The position numbers and the translations under genes are program-made. A model generated the notes under the pieces. It saw nothing but the letters and a program-made list of their open reading frames with translations. It had not been told where the DNA came from and did not search any database. Below are positions 22,676 to 33,600 of a stretch of DNA of 64,000 nt, in pieces. Every line of letters begins with the position of its first letter. Within the stretch, counting starts at the first letter, position 1. Where the stretch lies: contig JAQFVV010006721.1 in the NCBI GenBank assembly GCA_028023455.1, positions 184,001 through 248,000 of the forward strand. Direction: 5' to 3'. The DNA comes from Epiperipatus broadwayi. Its lineage: Eukaryota > Onychophora > Udeonychophora > Euonychophora > Peripatidae.

Positions 22676-22915
22676 TCATATAATGAGTGTGAATAGCTCT
22701 TAATAAGCTTTTCAAAATATCCTTATTCCCAGACTGGTTTCTAACTGTTCACTGTCATCAGTGAGGCACTAGGATATTCAGACATTAGATCTAATGTCTG
22801 AATATTCTAGCACTCCACTGATGATAACCAACATCTGGAAACTGGTCTGGGGATAGGGTTATTTGGAAAAGCTTGTTAAGAGCTATTTATGCTCATTATA
22901 TAATATTTGTAGTAC
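22676..22915. repeat. Family D fold-back with hammerhead-like arms
   Basis: Arms of about 110 bases: ATAATGAG..AATAGCTCTTAATAAGCTTTT against AAAAGCTTGTTAAGAGCTATT..CTCATTATATAAT, centred on AGACATTAGATCTAATGTCT. CUGAUGA and GAAAC lie on the minus strand of the left arm (22761-22755; GAAACCAGUC) and on the + strand of the right arm (22818-22824; GAAACUGGUC). Helix I (CCUCA or CUCCA with UGGG) pairs, but helix II is poor in both arms. GTCATGTGATGTTTGACTT follows at 22934. Confidence 0.6.
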
Positions 22916-23319
22916 AAACTTATTAAATTAAGTCATGTGATGTTTGACTTTATTTCTTTGCAACTACTTATGTGTCTAAAGTAGCACACCATATTTGAAC
23001 AAATGAAGGAATGTTTAATTGTAAAACACAAATATATGTAGGAGAGGAAAAACTAGTAAAAAGAAGGAAATTTAAAATTATTCATTATGCTAATTGCAAA
23101 TAGCCATAAAAGTTAACATAGCACAATTATCCATTATGCTTGGAAATTCTTCATTAAATGTGCTCTTAAAAGAAAAAAAATTGAAGAATCTCATGGATAA
23201 GGATATAAAATTTGTAAACACTGCCTTGAGTAAATAATTTAATTAATTAGATTATGACATAAATTTAGTATTTCATAAATCTTAAAACCTCAATTTAATT
23301 TCCATATTAACTAGCAATG

Positions 23320-23440
23320 ATCAGGCCAGCAACATCTGAAGAAAATAAAATAATAGTACTCAAATCCTTGTGATCCACACTAACTTGTGTATTATATGAA
23401 CAGTCAAATGTATTTAGAAAATATATGTAATATTTCAATA
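23320..23440 (+). repeat. LINE 3'-tail fragment, copy 2
   Basis: GATCAGGCCAGCAACATCTGAAGAAAATAAAATAATAGTACTC..ACTAACTTGTGTATTAT matches the LINE tail at 3056-3130 better than its paralogue at 10585-10720. Confidence 0.5.
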
Positions 23441-25660
23441 TTTTAAAAACGATTTAACAATTCAACTAGATGATGGAAATAATCCAACTACAACTACAAG
23501 CAAACTGCTATCGATACAAATTTAAGAAGTAATGCAATGATTAAATATTATTTTAATGTGTTTTTAGTGTTAAACATTGTTGTCAATGGCAACTGTTGCT
23601 GTATTCAAAATAATAATGGGAATATGTTATTATAGATTTAAATATGCAATTTCCAAAACTTTAAGGTTGCTCAGTGCTGAAAATGTGTTAAGGCAATATT
23701 CAATGTTTTCAATATTTCTTTAATGTATGAAGTAGTATTAATATTCCTTTTAAATTATAACGTTTCTTGGATAGAGTTATTTTAATGTATTTTGCTAATT
23801 AAATAAATAAGCAGATTGAAGAATACGAATGCATGTGACTTCTGAAAATATAACTAAACATTTTTGAAATAATATCTAGAATATCTATTTTTAAGGTTCT
23901 GACAACTCATATTTTTGTAATAAATATTTCTGCAATAAGATTAAAAATTCATTCTATTAATTCTACTCCAAAACCATCAATTATTATCATAATTTATCAA
24001 TGGATAATAGACTGTAATGCTATATTTACATCTTCAGATTAATCTGGATTTGCAGTCACAGTTTCTAATAACCATTTTAACACATTTATACTGTTCAAGT
24101 TATTAATGTGCAATCTAAATACCCCAAGTTTTGAACCCAAATCATTATTTGTTTAGTTACATAGGTTTAAAATTTATCTAGTAATTATGTAATTTACCAT
24201 CTGTGTTTTTATGTTAATTGTTGGCTGTTTTTATCATTTGGAAAAGATGATATATTCCAAAATATTTCAAGTTATTCTCTGCACACTTTTAACACCTTTA
24301 AAAAATATACAGAATTGTTTTTTTTAAAAATAAAACACCATCTTATTTTTTATCAATAAATAATGCTGAATCTCCCCCCCCCCCCCCAATCATTTAAACT
24401 TGTTTAGTTATCAGTATAATTTTAATCTTTATTTAAATCTTTTTATTACTTCCTGCAGTATAACTTGCTTGACATTATAAATAATTAGTTTCTATAATCT
24501 AAAATTTAAACCTTTTAAAATTTAAAATATAAATTATGAAATGTATCCAAGTTAATAAAATAATGTTTCTATTATTGATAAACTTTAATGCATGTTTGAA
24601 TACTTTTACCATTTAAAGGATCATAAAATTAAAGGGTACTTGGGTATTATCCTGTCTACCTAGCTTGTCATCCATTTTTTTTTAATCATACAGTTTCAGG
24701 AGCATATAGCAAATATCTAAAGCAAAATGACTGTTAGAAGTGGTGGAATTTAATATTTACAGGTTTATTTATTATTATTTTAAAAAAGGACGAAAATTTC
24801 TGCAAAAATTAATAATAAATAGTGGAAATATTATATTAAATCAACTTATTAATATAAAAATATAAGAAACAAAGTGTCAGATCTTGCCCACCAATGTAGA
24901 CTTCAACTTATTAATATTAAAAAATGTATAAGAAACATAAAGTGACATATGGTTCCCATTCATGCAGACTTTTCAGGAAAGCAGGATCGCCTATCTTTGA
25001 ATACTCCACTGCATGCTGTTCTGTTAAAGGAAGATCCTAAACTTTCATCATTTATCCAAAATGGTAGTGACAAAAATAAAGCCGCTGAATGTAAACAAAC
25101 ATTGATAATGTTTGGCATGTCAGCGCTTATACATTATTAAAAAAAATAGAAATAAATCTTCTGAATGGATTTAACAGCTAACGTATATTTATTAAAATAA
25201 AATTGAAGAAAAAAATAAACAAATACTTAGGGGGGGGGGCCTAAAACTGTATAATTGAAAAAAAAAATGGTTACCAAGTTTAGTAGACAGGATAATACAC
25301 AGTGCCAATTTATGATATTTGAATATTGAGATTCAAAAACAAATTGTATAAAGGTAATAATAATTAATACCAAACTGTGATTAAAGATGATTAAACATTA
25401 TCCTTTTAACATCATACCCCATTACATAATTACCTTATCTTACTTAATGCAGAGAATTTCAGTCATAATAAAAAAGTTTTTTTTTTTTAAAAAAAAAAAA
25501 CAATTGCAATTTAATAATGATTCATGGGCATCTTTTATTTAAACAAAGGAAATGAAAAAAACATAAAAAGAATTGAAGATAATAAGACAAAACAGAAAAG
25601 ATTAGCTAGATTATAATAGTGATCAGTCTTGGAAAACAATTTACAAAATAAAAATAACTG

Positions 25661-25759
25661 TCTTGCATTGGTGGTCAAGAGGTCAGCATGACTGCCTTAT
25701 AAGCAGTTGCCCGGGTTGCGGGTTCGTGTCCCGGCCGATGCTATGACACATGAGAAAAA
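25661..25759 (+). mobile_element. tRNA-derived SINE, copy 2
   Basis: tRNA-like 25665-25741: acceptor GCATTGG/CCGATGC, A box TGGTCAAGAGG, anticodon stem ACTGC/GCAGT with a seven-base loop CTTATAA, T loop TTCGTGT in a CGGG/CCCG stem. A TATGACACATGAGAAAAAAA tail follows. AAATAAAAATAACTG flanks both sides (25646-25660 and 25760-25774), a 15-base target duplication. The paralogous site near 14060 is empty. Confidence 0.85.
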
Positions 25760-25992
25760 AAATAAAAATAACTGATGAAAAAAAATGATATTTGGAAAAA
25801 AAGTGTCAACCTTCTCTGATTTTTGTTCTGATATAATATTCAGTTATAGATGCAATTGAATTTATCCCACCCTTGATAAAAATCAAGGGGAGTTTTCTTT
25901 TCTACGAACGAATAGAGTTTTCTTTCACATAACCCACCACTCTCCACACTATCTCATAACATTGATACACTTGAACATATATATGTTGAAAA

Positions 25993-26056
25993 GATAAATA
26001 ATCACCAATATACATATTTCATGCTAAACCAGCAATCATCAGTTAGTCCAGATAAC
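25993..26056 (-). ncRNA. Hammerhead ribozyme motif, family A, left of pair
   Basis: Minus strand: CUAA before the core, CUGAUGA (26042-26036), helix II UGCU/AGCA with loop GGUUU, GAAA, helix III AUA-UG-UAU, cleavage nucleotide A, then UUGG (helix I with one G-U pair). Confidence 0.7.
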
Positions 26057-26355
26057 CATCTCCACACATATATGCTATAAGTGCTCAGATATATATTAAG
26101 ATAGCCAATCCTCATACTTTGATGGACAGGCTTCAATCTACTCCACCCTCCAACTCTTCAACCGCCTATCCAATTGAAAATCTGATGATGGAATGCTCAA
26201 AGTCCACCCTGAGGCCGAGAATCTTGTCACGCTCATGTTGATCTAAGGTCAATCTGACCCCTCATGTACAGGACATAATTATGTCCTGTACATGAGGGGT
26301 GTGGAGTAGATTAAAGCCTATCCATTAAAGTATGAGGATTGGCTATCTTAATATA

Positions 26356-26418
26356 TATCTGGACCAACTGATGATTGCTGGTTTAGCATGAAATATGTAT
26401 ATTGGTGATTATTTATCT
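26356..26418 (+). ncRNA. Hammerhead ribozyme motif, family A, right of pair
   Basis: CCAA then CUGAUGA (26368-26374), helix II UGCU/AGCA, GAAA, helix III AUA-UG-UAU, cleavage nucleotide A26401, UUGG 26402-26405. It is identical in core to the left copy. The first pair of helix II is U-U. Confidence 0.7.
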
Positions 26419-26979
26419 TTTAACATATATGTGTTCAAGTGTATCAGTGTTATGAAATAGTGTGGAGAGTGGTGGGTCGTGTGAAAGTCTGTGCTCATAT
26501 ACCCTATATATTACATATATAGACACAGGTATATAATAAGCCTGGGTGTGCCTTCTTTGCATACTGAAAATAAAAATACATTTTCTTTTAATAATACTTT
26601 TTACAAAAACAAAAATATTAGATTTAATCTACAAATAAATAACTAATCTTTTTCTCTTTATCAATTGACTAACTCTTCCTTAAATCTCCTTGCAATTTCT
26701 AGCTTAGGAATCAGTTGCTGACTTAATTATCTTTAATAAAAATACTGATAAGGATTATCTAAATAAAATAGAAACTCATCAAGAATAAAATAGTAAAAGT
26801 TCATTTTGTAAATGTTTTTGGATATTAACTTATATATTAGAATCAAGAATTACAAAAAAAGCCCACATTTTGATTTTTTTTTAATTTTAGCAACAGCAAT
26901 ATCATGATTTTCTCCTAAGCATTCAAACAAATTATATCAGTGACATCTACTTACTAACTCTCCATGTATTTTGCTTCTG

Positions 26980-27275
26980 AATTCTAATTATTAATCCTGG
27001 CATACATTTTTTGTTCAGTAGTCTCTGTACTGTTTTTTTTTATTAAGTGTCAGTCTAAAATTCATAACTAAGCGGAATAAAATATACTTATTAATAGCTT
27101 TCCTTTCAAGCAACTAGATATAATTTTTTTTAATATTGTCTCCATGAAAAGCATTATGAATTTAATTCTAAGACTTACAATTTTAGATGATTTCCCAATA
27201 ATATTTATAGTTATAAATTTGTAATTGTATTACTAAATGTCATAAAATACTTTTTGTTTACTTATTTTGTTATAT
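26980..27275 (-). pseudogene. Possible LINE remnant, copy 2
   Basis: Paralogue of 15110-15440, sharing TTTTTTGTTCAGTAGTCTCT, AGCTTT(T)CCTTTCAAG and TTAATATT.T.TCCAT.AAAAGCATT blocks. Coding signal is weak. Confidence 0.35.
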
Positions 27276-27289
27276 TATTTCATGTAAGT

Positions 27290-27400
27290 ACAATTTATAT
27301 TCCTTATTTTAAACACTTTATTATAAACTTTTATATATATAAAGTGTCATTACTGTCCTACAGTCTTCTTCAGTGCTATTTTTTTTCTTTATCTTTTGGA
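27290..27400 (-). repeat. Family C fragment with decayed hammerhead
   Basis: TTTAAACACTTTAT flank, then on the minus strand CUGAAGA (N7 tolerated), helix II GACUG/CAGU with loop UAGGA, but UGACAC in place of GAAAC. It marks the right end of the recognisable duplication copy 2. Confidence 0.5.
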
Positions 27401-29160
27401 TATTTATATTAATGACAATTATCAATTGCCAACATCATAGCAAATTGTATGGGGAGTATAAACTATTCTTGCATACTGTGTTAATAATTTTGAATAGTAG
27501 GATAAAGTCTATTCATGATTACCATGAAATGACATGTGAGTCCTCCAATATTTGAATGAAAATAGATTAATAAAAATAGTATTTGCTGGATTATGAACAA
27601 GACAGTTAATGCAATGAGTTTAACATGTTTTCTAATATGCAAAGTTAATAGATAATTTATTTCAATATATTTATGTAAAAAAAAAGAAAGAAATATAGAG
27701 AATAAATACGAGCCAAAAATTATGAGGGCTGGAAAGAGTGTAAATATGTTGAGACAAGGATGGAGCATTGGACATGGGAAGATAATAGAAATGAGATGAA
27801 TTTGGACTGCAGTTGTGGAAATAGGAGAACGTTATTTTTTGAATATAGAATGTTGATAGGAAACAGAGTAAGATGTATATGGAGTGTGAAAATCATAGCA
27901 AGATGAGCAAAAAAAAGTTTTTTGTTCAGATTTTTATGTTTGAAAGTGAGGAATATGATGAAAAGATATTGGAATAATGAAACGTTTTATTAAAATATGA
28001 TAGCAAGCAGAGAGAGAGAGAGTGTGTGTTTATGTGCTGATAACAGAAGACTGGAAAGAGAAATAGAAAAAACCCAATGACTTTACAGAAGTATAAAAAA
28101 AATTCAGAGAAAGATGTGTAACTTGGCTAATAGATTTGCTAGATATTAAAACAAATTAAAATATCATGACCTGCCTAAATTAAATAAATGTATTTAATTC
28201 AAAAGTTAGTTTCCAAGAGCAAGTTATATTCATACTATTTTCAAATCATCTACTAGAATTGAACATGGTATACAATTCCCATCTCCACATTGGTGTCTGA
28301 CTTTTGCTTTCTATCAATTACAAAATTCTTAAAAAGCTGGGCATTACAAAATCAAAAAGACTGTCACATTTATTACACAACTAGTCAGAAGGTTTAGGAA
28401 AAATAAGATATGGGTGATCTGGATTTCCAGAAGTATAAATGCTTGTCTTCTACTAATATTTTCTTTGATTTATTTTTTTCATTTTCTTTTATATCTTTAT
28501 CTTGAATTCTAAGTTTAACAATCTCATCCAGATTGGATTCAAGAATTAATAGTTTCTAAGTTCCCTATCATTGGTGGATTATTAGTCCATAGTCTCTCAT
28601 GACTGGTTTCTGGAATAGAATAGTTGGATTCAAAGATCTGGCAGGATATTGTTAAAAAAAAAAAATACTGATCTAAATGCTTATTGTTTTGAAAATACTT
28701 TCCAAACTATTGTTTAAAAATATTATTGTTTAGAACGAGGCATGCCATTAATAATATTCATAATTTATCTTCAACAAAATGCATTACATAGTTTTTATAT
28801 ATACTTCATTTACATTAATCTATACATGAACTATATAGCTAGTTAATTAGAATAAATGTAGTTCTAGGCGTACGACTTTTTATTGGCACAATATTCTTAT
28901 TTCATCTAAGAAGTTATTTTTACAAAACATAAACCCAACAAAATTCCAACAGTCACTTAACAGCGTATATATAAATTTAAACAATCTAACATATAAGATT
29001 AATTGCTATCATATTTATTTTAACTCTCTTTATATTAATTTTGCAATAAAGAATTTTTTCCGTTTGATTCCTAAATATAAAAATTCACGAAATATTTTAT
29101 CATACTAAAAATATTTATTTTTTGTTAATAATGTTGAAACATAAACATCTCTTTTTCTCT
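27400..29160. other. No gene recognised
   Basis: AT-rich DNA between the duplication and ADK. Small open frames at 27373-27555 and 27481-27768 have no recognisable motif and overlap on opposite strands. An (AG)n/(GT)n microsatellite lies at 28013-28030. TGACTGGTTTCTGGAATAG at 28600-28618 could be the last trace of a family B or D ribozyme. Confidence 0.5.
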
Positions 29161-29517
29161 CATCTAAATCCCGAAAATAAAATTAATTTTTAAGTTCTGC
29201 TAAAAAAATAATTTCTTTCGATTTAACTTTTAATTATTTTAGTTACAAGTGTAGAGCTACAAACAAATGATCACATTTAAAGATTGAGGGATGGCTACCG
29301 TTTCCACATTTTCGAGAAAAAAATAAATAATAATTTTTATTAATTTTTCTCGATCAAATTATGTCTTGACATAAAAAACACCAGTTCATTTTACTATTTA
29401 CAATTTTATTATAGTATTTTATTCATTTTTTAAAAAATCATTCTTACTAACTTTTCGCAGACGAGTCCATTTTGTTAGATTCTCTCTCTAAAGCTTCAAT
29501 AACGTTCTCTGGTTAAA
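29160..29517 (+). promoter_or_regulatory. ADK: Likely ADK promoter and 5' UTR
   Basis: The 350 bases before the inferred start codon contain more CpG than their surroundings (TTTCCG, TACCGTTTCC, TTTTCGAG, CGCAGACGAG, AACGTT). No TATA box in a convincing place. TTTTCGCAG at 29452-29460 resembles a splice acceptor, so a 5'-UTR intron is possible. The transcription start cannot be set from sequence. Confidence 0.4.
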
Positions 29518-29522
29518 ATGAG
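29518..29522 (+). CDS. ADK: Adenosine kinase, coding exon 1 (ATG AG)
   Basis: Only five coding bases: ATG AG followed by the donor GTAATA at 29523. Spliced to the next exon (41872) they give Met-Arg-Glu-Gly-Ile-Leu. From memory, MRE-type N-termini are usual in invertebrate adenosine kinases, and the vertebrate gene also splices just after the Arg codon. There are no other in-frame upstream ATGs joined to this donor. Phase and residue fit are good, but an exon this short needs transcript support. Confidence 0.65.
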
Positions 29523-31479
29523 GTAATATTAAATAGTAATATTTTATTTTTAATTTTTTAATTTAAAAAAAGATATAGTGTGATTATATCAAGTATAATT
29601 GTTTATATATTTGATATCAATATTTTTTTTATTTGCGATATAACTTAAGCGATATCGTATTTATTTAGATTTTAGGTGTTTAAATTAACAGGTAAAAAAA
29701 GTTAATACTATAATGTATGGCATTTCTTGATATCACTTAGCAAAATTTAAATTTTATAAAGGGTGATTTATTTTTTTGTTTATTACTGATACTTACACTT
29801 AATATGGACACGAATTTAATGTAACATTTTTTGGTTGTCTTTTTTTTCCATTTTAGTTATTGAATTAATATTTATCCTTGAACTTTAGCGCGATTTTTAT
29901 TATAAAATATTTATTAGTTAGCATTGTAGTAAAATAGTAGTAGATATTGTAATACAGTATATATGAAATTATAAATTGACGTGTAATGTCTATTTATTAT
30001 TCGTCCATTATAGTCATGTACAGAAGTAGTTTAATCGTAAATATAATGGACGATTGCCAATAAATGATATGCAAAGACACTAACAGGTTTTATAAGTAAG
30101 CAATAGTTTTATTTTCAGCTTAACGCATACTGTAATGGTCTACGAAATTTTACCATAAAAATTGCGCTTTTGACATAAATGTAAGTAAGATAACATGTTA
30201 TATCAATTGTCTAATCCATTTTAAATATATTTATCGTACTTCAGTATTAATCGAATTGCAATTACTAGCAGTGATCCGTGGAGCAGCAAGTTATGATTCT
30301 AGAAAAAACGTTTTTTCACATCCCATGTAACGATCAGCGCATTGAAAATTACAGCATTTTATTATTATTATGGAAGAATGAAATATCGGATGTAAATTAT
30401 CACTACATTTTGATATTGATGTTTAGTAAAAGAAATAGTGATGAATATTTATATAAAAATTTACAGCATTTGTAAATAAACTTATTAGAAATTATATCGG
30501 TAATAAATTATTGTATACAAAATTTTAAAAGAATTGAACATTTCTTTTATGGGATTATTGGAAAGAGCCTTTGTCTATGAGAAAAAATAATGGATTAAGC
30601 AAAATTAGGGAATATATCAAGAATTTTCAGTGGCAAACAATTTGTGTAATAACATCAATAAGTAAATAATGACTTCTGCTTAAATCGGTTAAATGTTACT
30701 GATGTTTTACTTCCATCTTTGGCAATCACAATACAAGCAAGTAGCAAACAAACAAAAAATTTCACTAAATTGTAATGCAGCCAGGTAGTCTTTTTGAAGC
30801 CAGGGCTACCAATTTGACAAACTAGATAACTGCCTAAGGGGTAGAGCTCAGTACTAATATTTAATGGCCACAATTTATTAAAAATTATATTTTTGTGAAA
30901 GATAATCAGTTTTGTTCATATTATTTTTTCTACGAAATATTTGTTTTTAAAAATTAAAATTGGCAAGGTTTTTTTTTCTTGAGACTTGGGGGGGGGGGGA
31001 AGGATGCTAATAATTGATCTCTTCTGATGCACCGAGTATTAACTCTGGTTTTATCATCAACTTTTAAATAATTGCTCTTCTCTAACATGAATTCTCTAAT
31101 TTTCTGCTTTTTTTTTTGCATTTTGTTGAAGCTACTAAAATATATAGAGATTGCAAGTTTAGTTGTAGATTTGTATATTTATATGAAATGGTTGTTTTGA
31201 ATTCAAAATATTTAAGTTGTTTGAATTTTATTCTACTAAATTTGATTAGCAGAATTAAAAGTGATTAATGAAAAAGTGTAAATTTTATGCCTCCTATTAA
31301 AGGAAAACCAATTGTCTAGAAATTGGTTGCATGAATGTTGTTTTATATTGTCATTTAGGATCTATTATAGTAATTGAACTAATAAAAGACTTACCAACAA
31401 CAATGACATAACTTTTTCACTTCTTACTCATATACTTCTACAACAATTATATTCTACTTTAGGGCCATTTACTATAAGA

Positions 31480-31580
31480 TTGAATAATCATTCGATACCA
31501 GCTGGTATACGACTTTAATATCCTTATCCTCAAACCAGTTTCTGTCATTTGCCTTTATCATTGAGAACTAGAATTATAGT
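31480..31580 (-). repeat. Degenerate family D/B ribozyme trace
   Basis: Minus strand keeps AGAAACUGGUUUGAGGAUAAGGAUAUU, matching the GAAAC to helix I part of family D (22727-22740), and AAUGAUAAAGG where CUGAUGAAGG is expected. Inactive; listed because it extends the family's spread. Confidence 0.4.
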
Positions 31581-32079
31581 TTTTTATTATTTGATATATA
31601 TTGATTATTCAAGCTTACCGTAGAAAGTTTTAGAAGAGGATGAAGAGAATTGCTCTCATTGGTATTAGATTTATATATCTATGCAATCTGATTGACTTGA
31701 ATTCAAAATTTTAGGATGCACGAATTAAAAAATAACCACAAGCAAAGATTTGCAAATTCTATTTTTTATCAGGATGGGCTAGATAGTGTTTATAGGAATC
31801 TTTTCTCTGTGTTCATTGATTTCTCGCACTGCTTACATTGTGGCTTATGGAATTAGAAGAGACATCATCAGCATTAAAAGTAGCCATTTGTAATGAATAA
31901 TTATGCATTAGAGATAAGTTTTTGATAGCTAAAAAACAATACATGAAACACAAATGCATTCTCATTGATCATATGCTGGCTCTTTAGTTTGTTTATTTGA
32001 ATCTTACAATGCTATCTTATCTCTTCTGCAGAGAATTTTGTGAAATATTTTCATATTTGAACTACCTAGACATTCTGTT

Positions 32080-32545
32080 ACATTCTCAAATATATTTTTT
32101 CAATGAAAGTAATTAACATTGCATTATTTTTAGATGTTTTTGAAAATATCTTTGTAACAAAACAGGATCTAACTCATAAAAATCATGCTCAAATTGATCA
32201 TAAAATAGTTTTTTTTTAGGAAGTTTGTCACCAGTCACTTTCTTCACATAGATGTGATCTTATACTTTTAGGTTTCACATACAAAAAATAAAAAATTCAC
32301 CAATTGATTTTATGATTTAGTTATCATAGTTGTAAAATTTTATATCTTTAATTTCAATTTTTTTTATGCTTTTATGTTACTTTGTTGGGTGTTTTTAGAT
32401 TTTGCTTTCATATAATAAAATTGGTAAAATAACAGCTTTGAATACAACTAATTTAATTGCGTAGTTATATAACTATGATGAAATATCCTATTTATTAACT
32501 TCAGTAGCAGCATATTGGAATCTTTGGTTTTTCAATATCTAAATG
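32080..32545 (-). pseudogene. Non-LTR retrotransposon 3' fragment
   Basis: The minus strand reads KLVVFKAVILPILLYESK (about 32455-32400), the KVYRAVVLPTLLYGxExW block that follows the reverse transcriptase in several LINE clades. Further on comes VTGDKLPKKKLFYDQFEHD (about 32240-32175), matching the terminal RLPKQLLYGEL-type block. Stops and indels throughout. Same clade as 37950-39220. Confidence 0.65.
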
Positions 32546-32559
32546 TACCTTTCTGAATA

Positions 32560-33600
32560 TATATATATATTTAACTTATTGTCACTGCTTTCAACAAACT
32601 TTTTAACAAACGCAATAAGAAAAACTCTTTTTTTTCTCTTAAAAATATATATGTCTTATAAACTATAATTTTCTTTTCATTGAATCCAATCAAATTATAT
32701 ACTCTGCTTCTTTTCTTTTTAAATTTTTTATTTCTTTTCATTAACCATATATACATATTCTTTAAATACCCAACGTTTCAACCACTTTTTTCTGTAGTCA
32801 TTTTCAAGGATCTATAAAATTACATATTAGATTATTATTAATACAAATAAAATTAATATATAAAAAGGTATATAACCTTATCATAAAAACAATAGCATTT
32901 CCCTTTCATCTATTCATACATCTTTTTTACATATATATTATATAATCCACATCTACTTTTTTTGTCTCCAAACTTTTTCCTTTTTTTATATACACATTTA
33001 TATATATATAAACTACCAATAATTTTATTTCTTTTTGTCTTTTTTGTACTCTTAACCAATTACTTTAAAACAATACCATTTTATAATTTTTTATTTTAAT
33101 CTATCTTTTACATAATTCATCCTATTTATGACAGATTTTTCTCTTTATATATAAACTTTTTTTTATCATTTTTATATAATTTTACTTTTTTTAACATTCT
33201 TGTCTTAAAATCTTTGTGTCCAAATTCTTTACTACATATATTAACATTCAAATGTGGTTTTAACCTTGTCCCTTAATTTATTCTTTGTTGTACCTATATA
33301 TGATACATTTCTATTATCTCTTTTACAATTTAAACACTCAATCTTATAGATTCCATTCATATTTTCTATATTTCTATTTTTTTTTTATCACATTTCCTAA
33401 ATTAAATTTCTTATTGTATACTGGTTTCAAAAATAAATTACATTCATTTCTATATTTCTTATTTATATCCTTCATAATTTTTTAAATCTTCAATGAAAAG
33501 AACATTATACTTTTCTGTTTAGAAAATATTTAAATTGACTCAAGTTGATAATTATTCATGCTAAAAGTTATAGATTTTTTTTTCATTAATGACTTGAGTT
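32560..33600 (-). pseudogene. Penelope-like retroelement remnant with GIY-YIG endonuclease
   Basis: On the minus strand 33360-33241 reads NGIYKIECLNC, then VSYIGTTKNKLRDKVK: the GIY and YIG halves of a GIY-YIG nuclease, with the CxxC between them that Penelope-like elements carry. Just upstream, in a shifted frame, FLKPVYNKKFNLGNVIKKK (about 33436-33380) fits the RT-to-endonuclease linker. Downstream, GHKDFKTRMLKK-like residues appear across frameshifts. Near 32770-32815 the minus strand has ACTACAGAAAAAAGTGG..GAAACGTTGGG, similar to element-end sequences. The RT domain is not readable. It is a decayed copy. Confidence 0.8.

Larger units (their letters stand above)
25920..26525. repeat. Inverted pair of family A elements
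   Basis: Minus-strand copy 25920-26230 and plus-strand copy 26280-26525 meet head to head. The plus-strand junction is the palindrome ACCCCTCATGTACAGGACAT / ATGTCCTGTACATGAGGGGT around 26255-26300. Each arm carries an intact-core hammerhead on its own strand. A transcript across the block would fold into one long hairpin. Confidence 0.8.
16840..27290. repeat. Segmental duplication, copy 2
   Basis: Collinear partner of 360-15450. Private insertions here are the family C palindrome (18300-18620), a family B copy (19365-19520), SINEs (19708-19821, 21992-22064, 25661-25759), a family A copy (20055-20440), a LINE piece (20575-20960), the family D palindrome (22676-22915) and the paired family A block (25920-26525). 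The unit has no gene I can recognise; stretches between inserts are plain AT-rich DNA. Confidence 0.8.
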
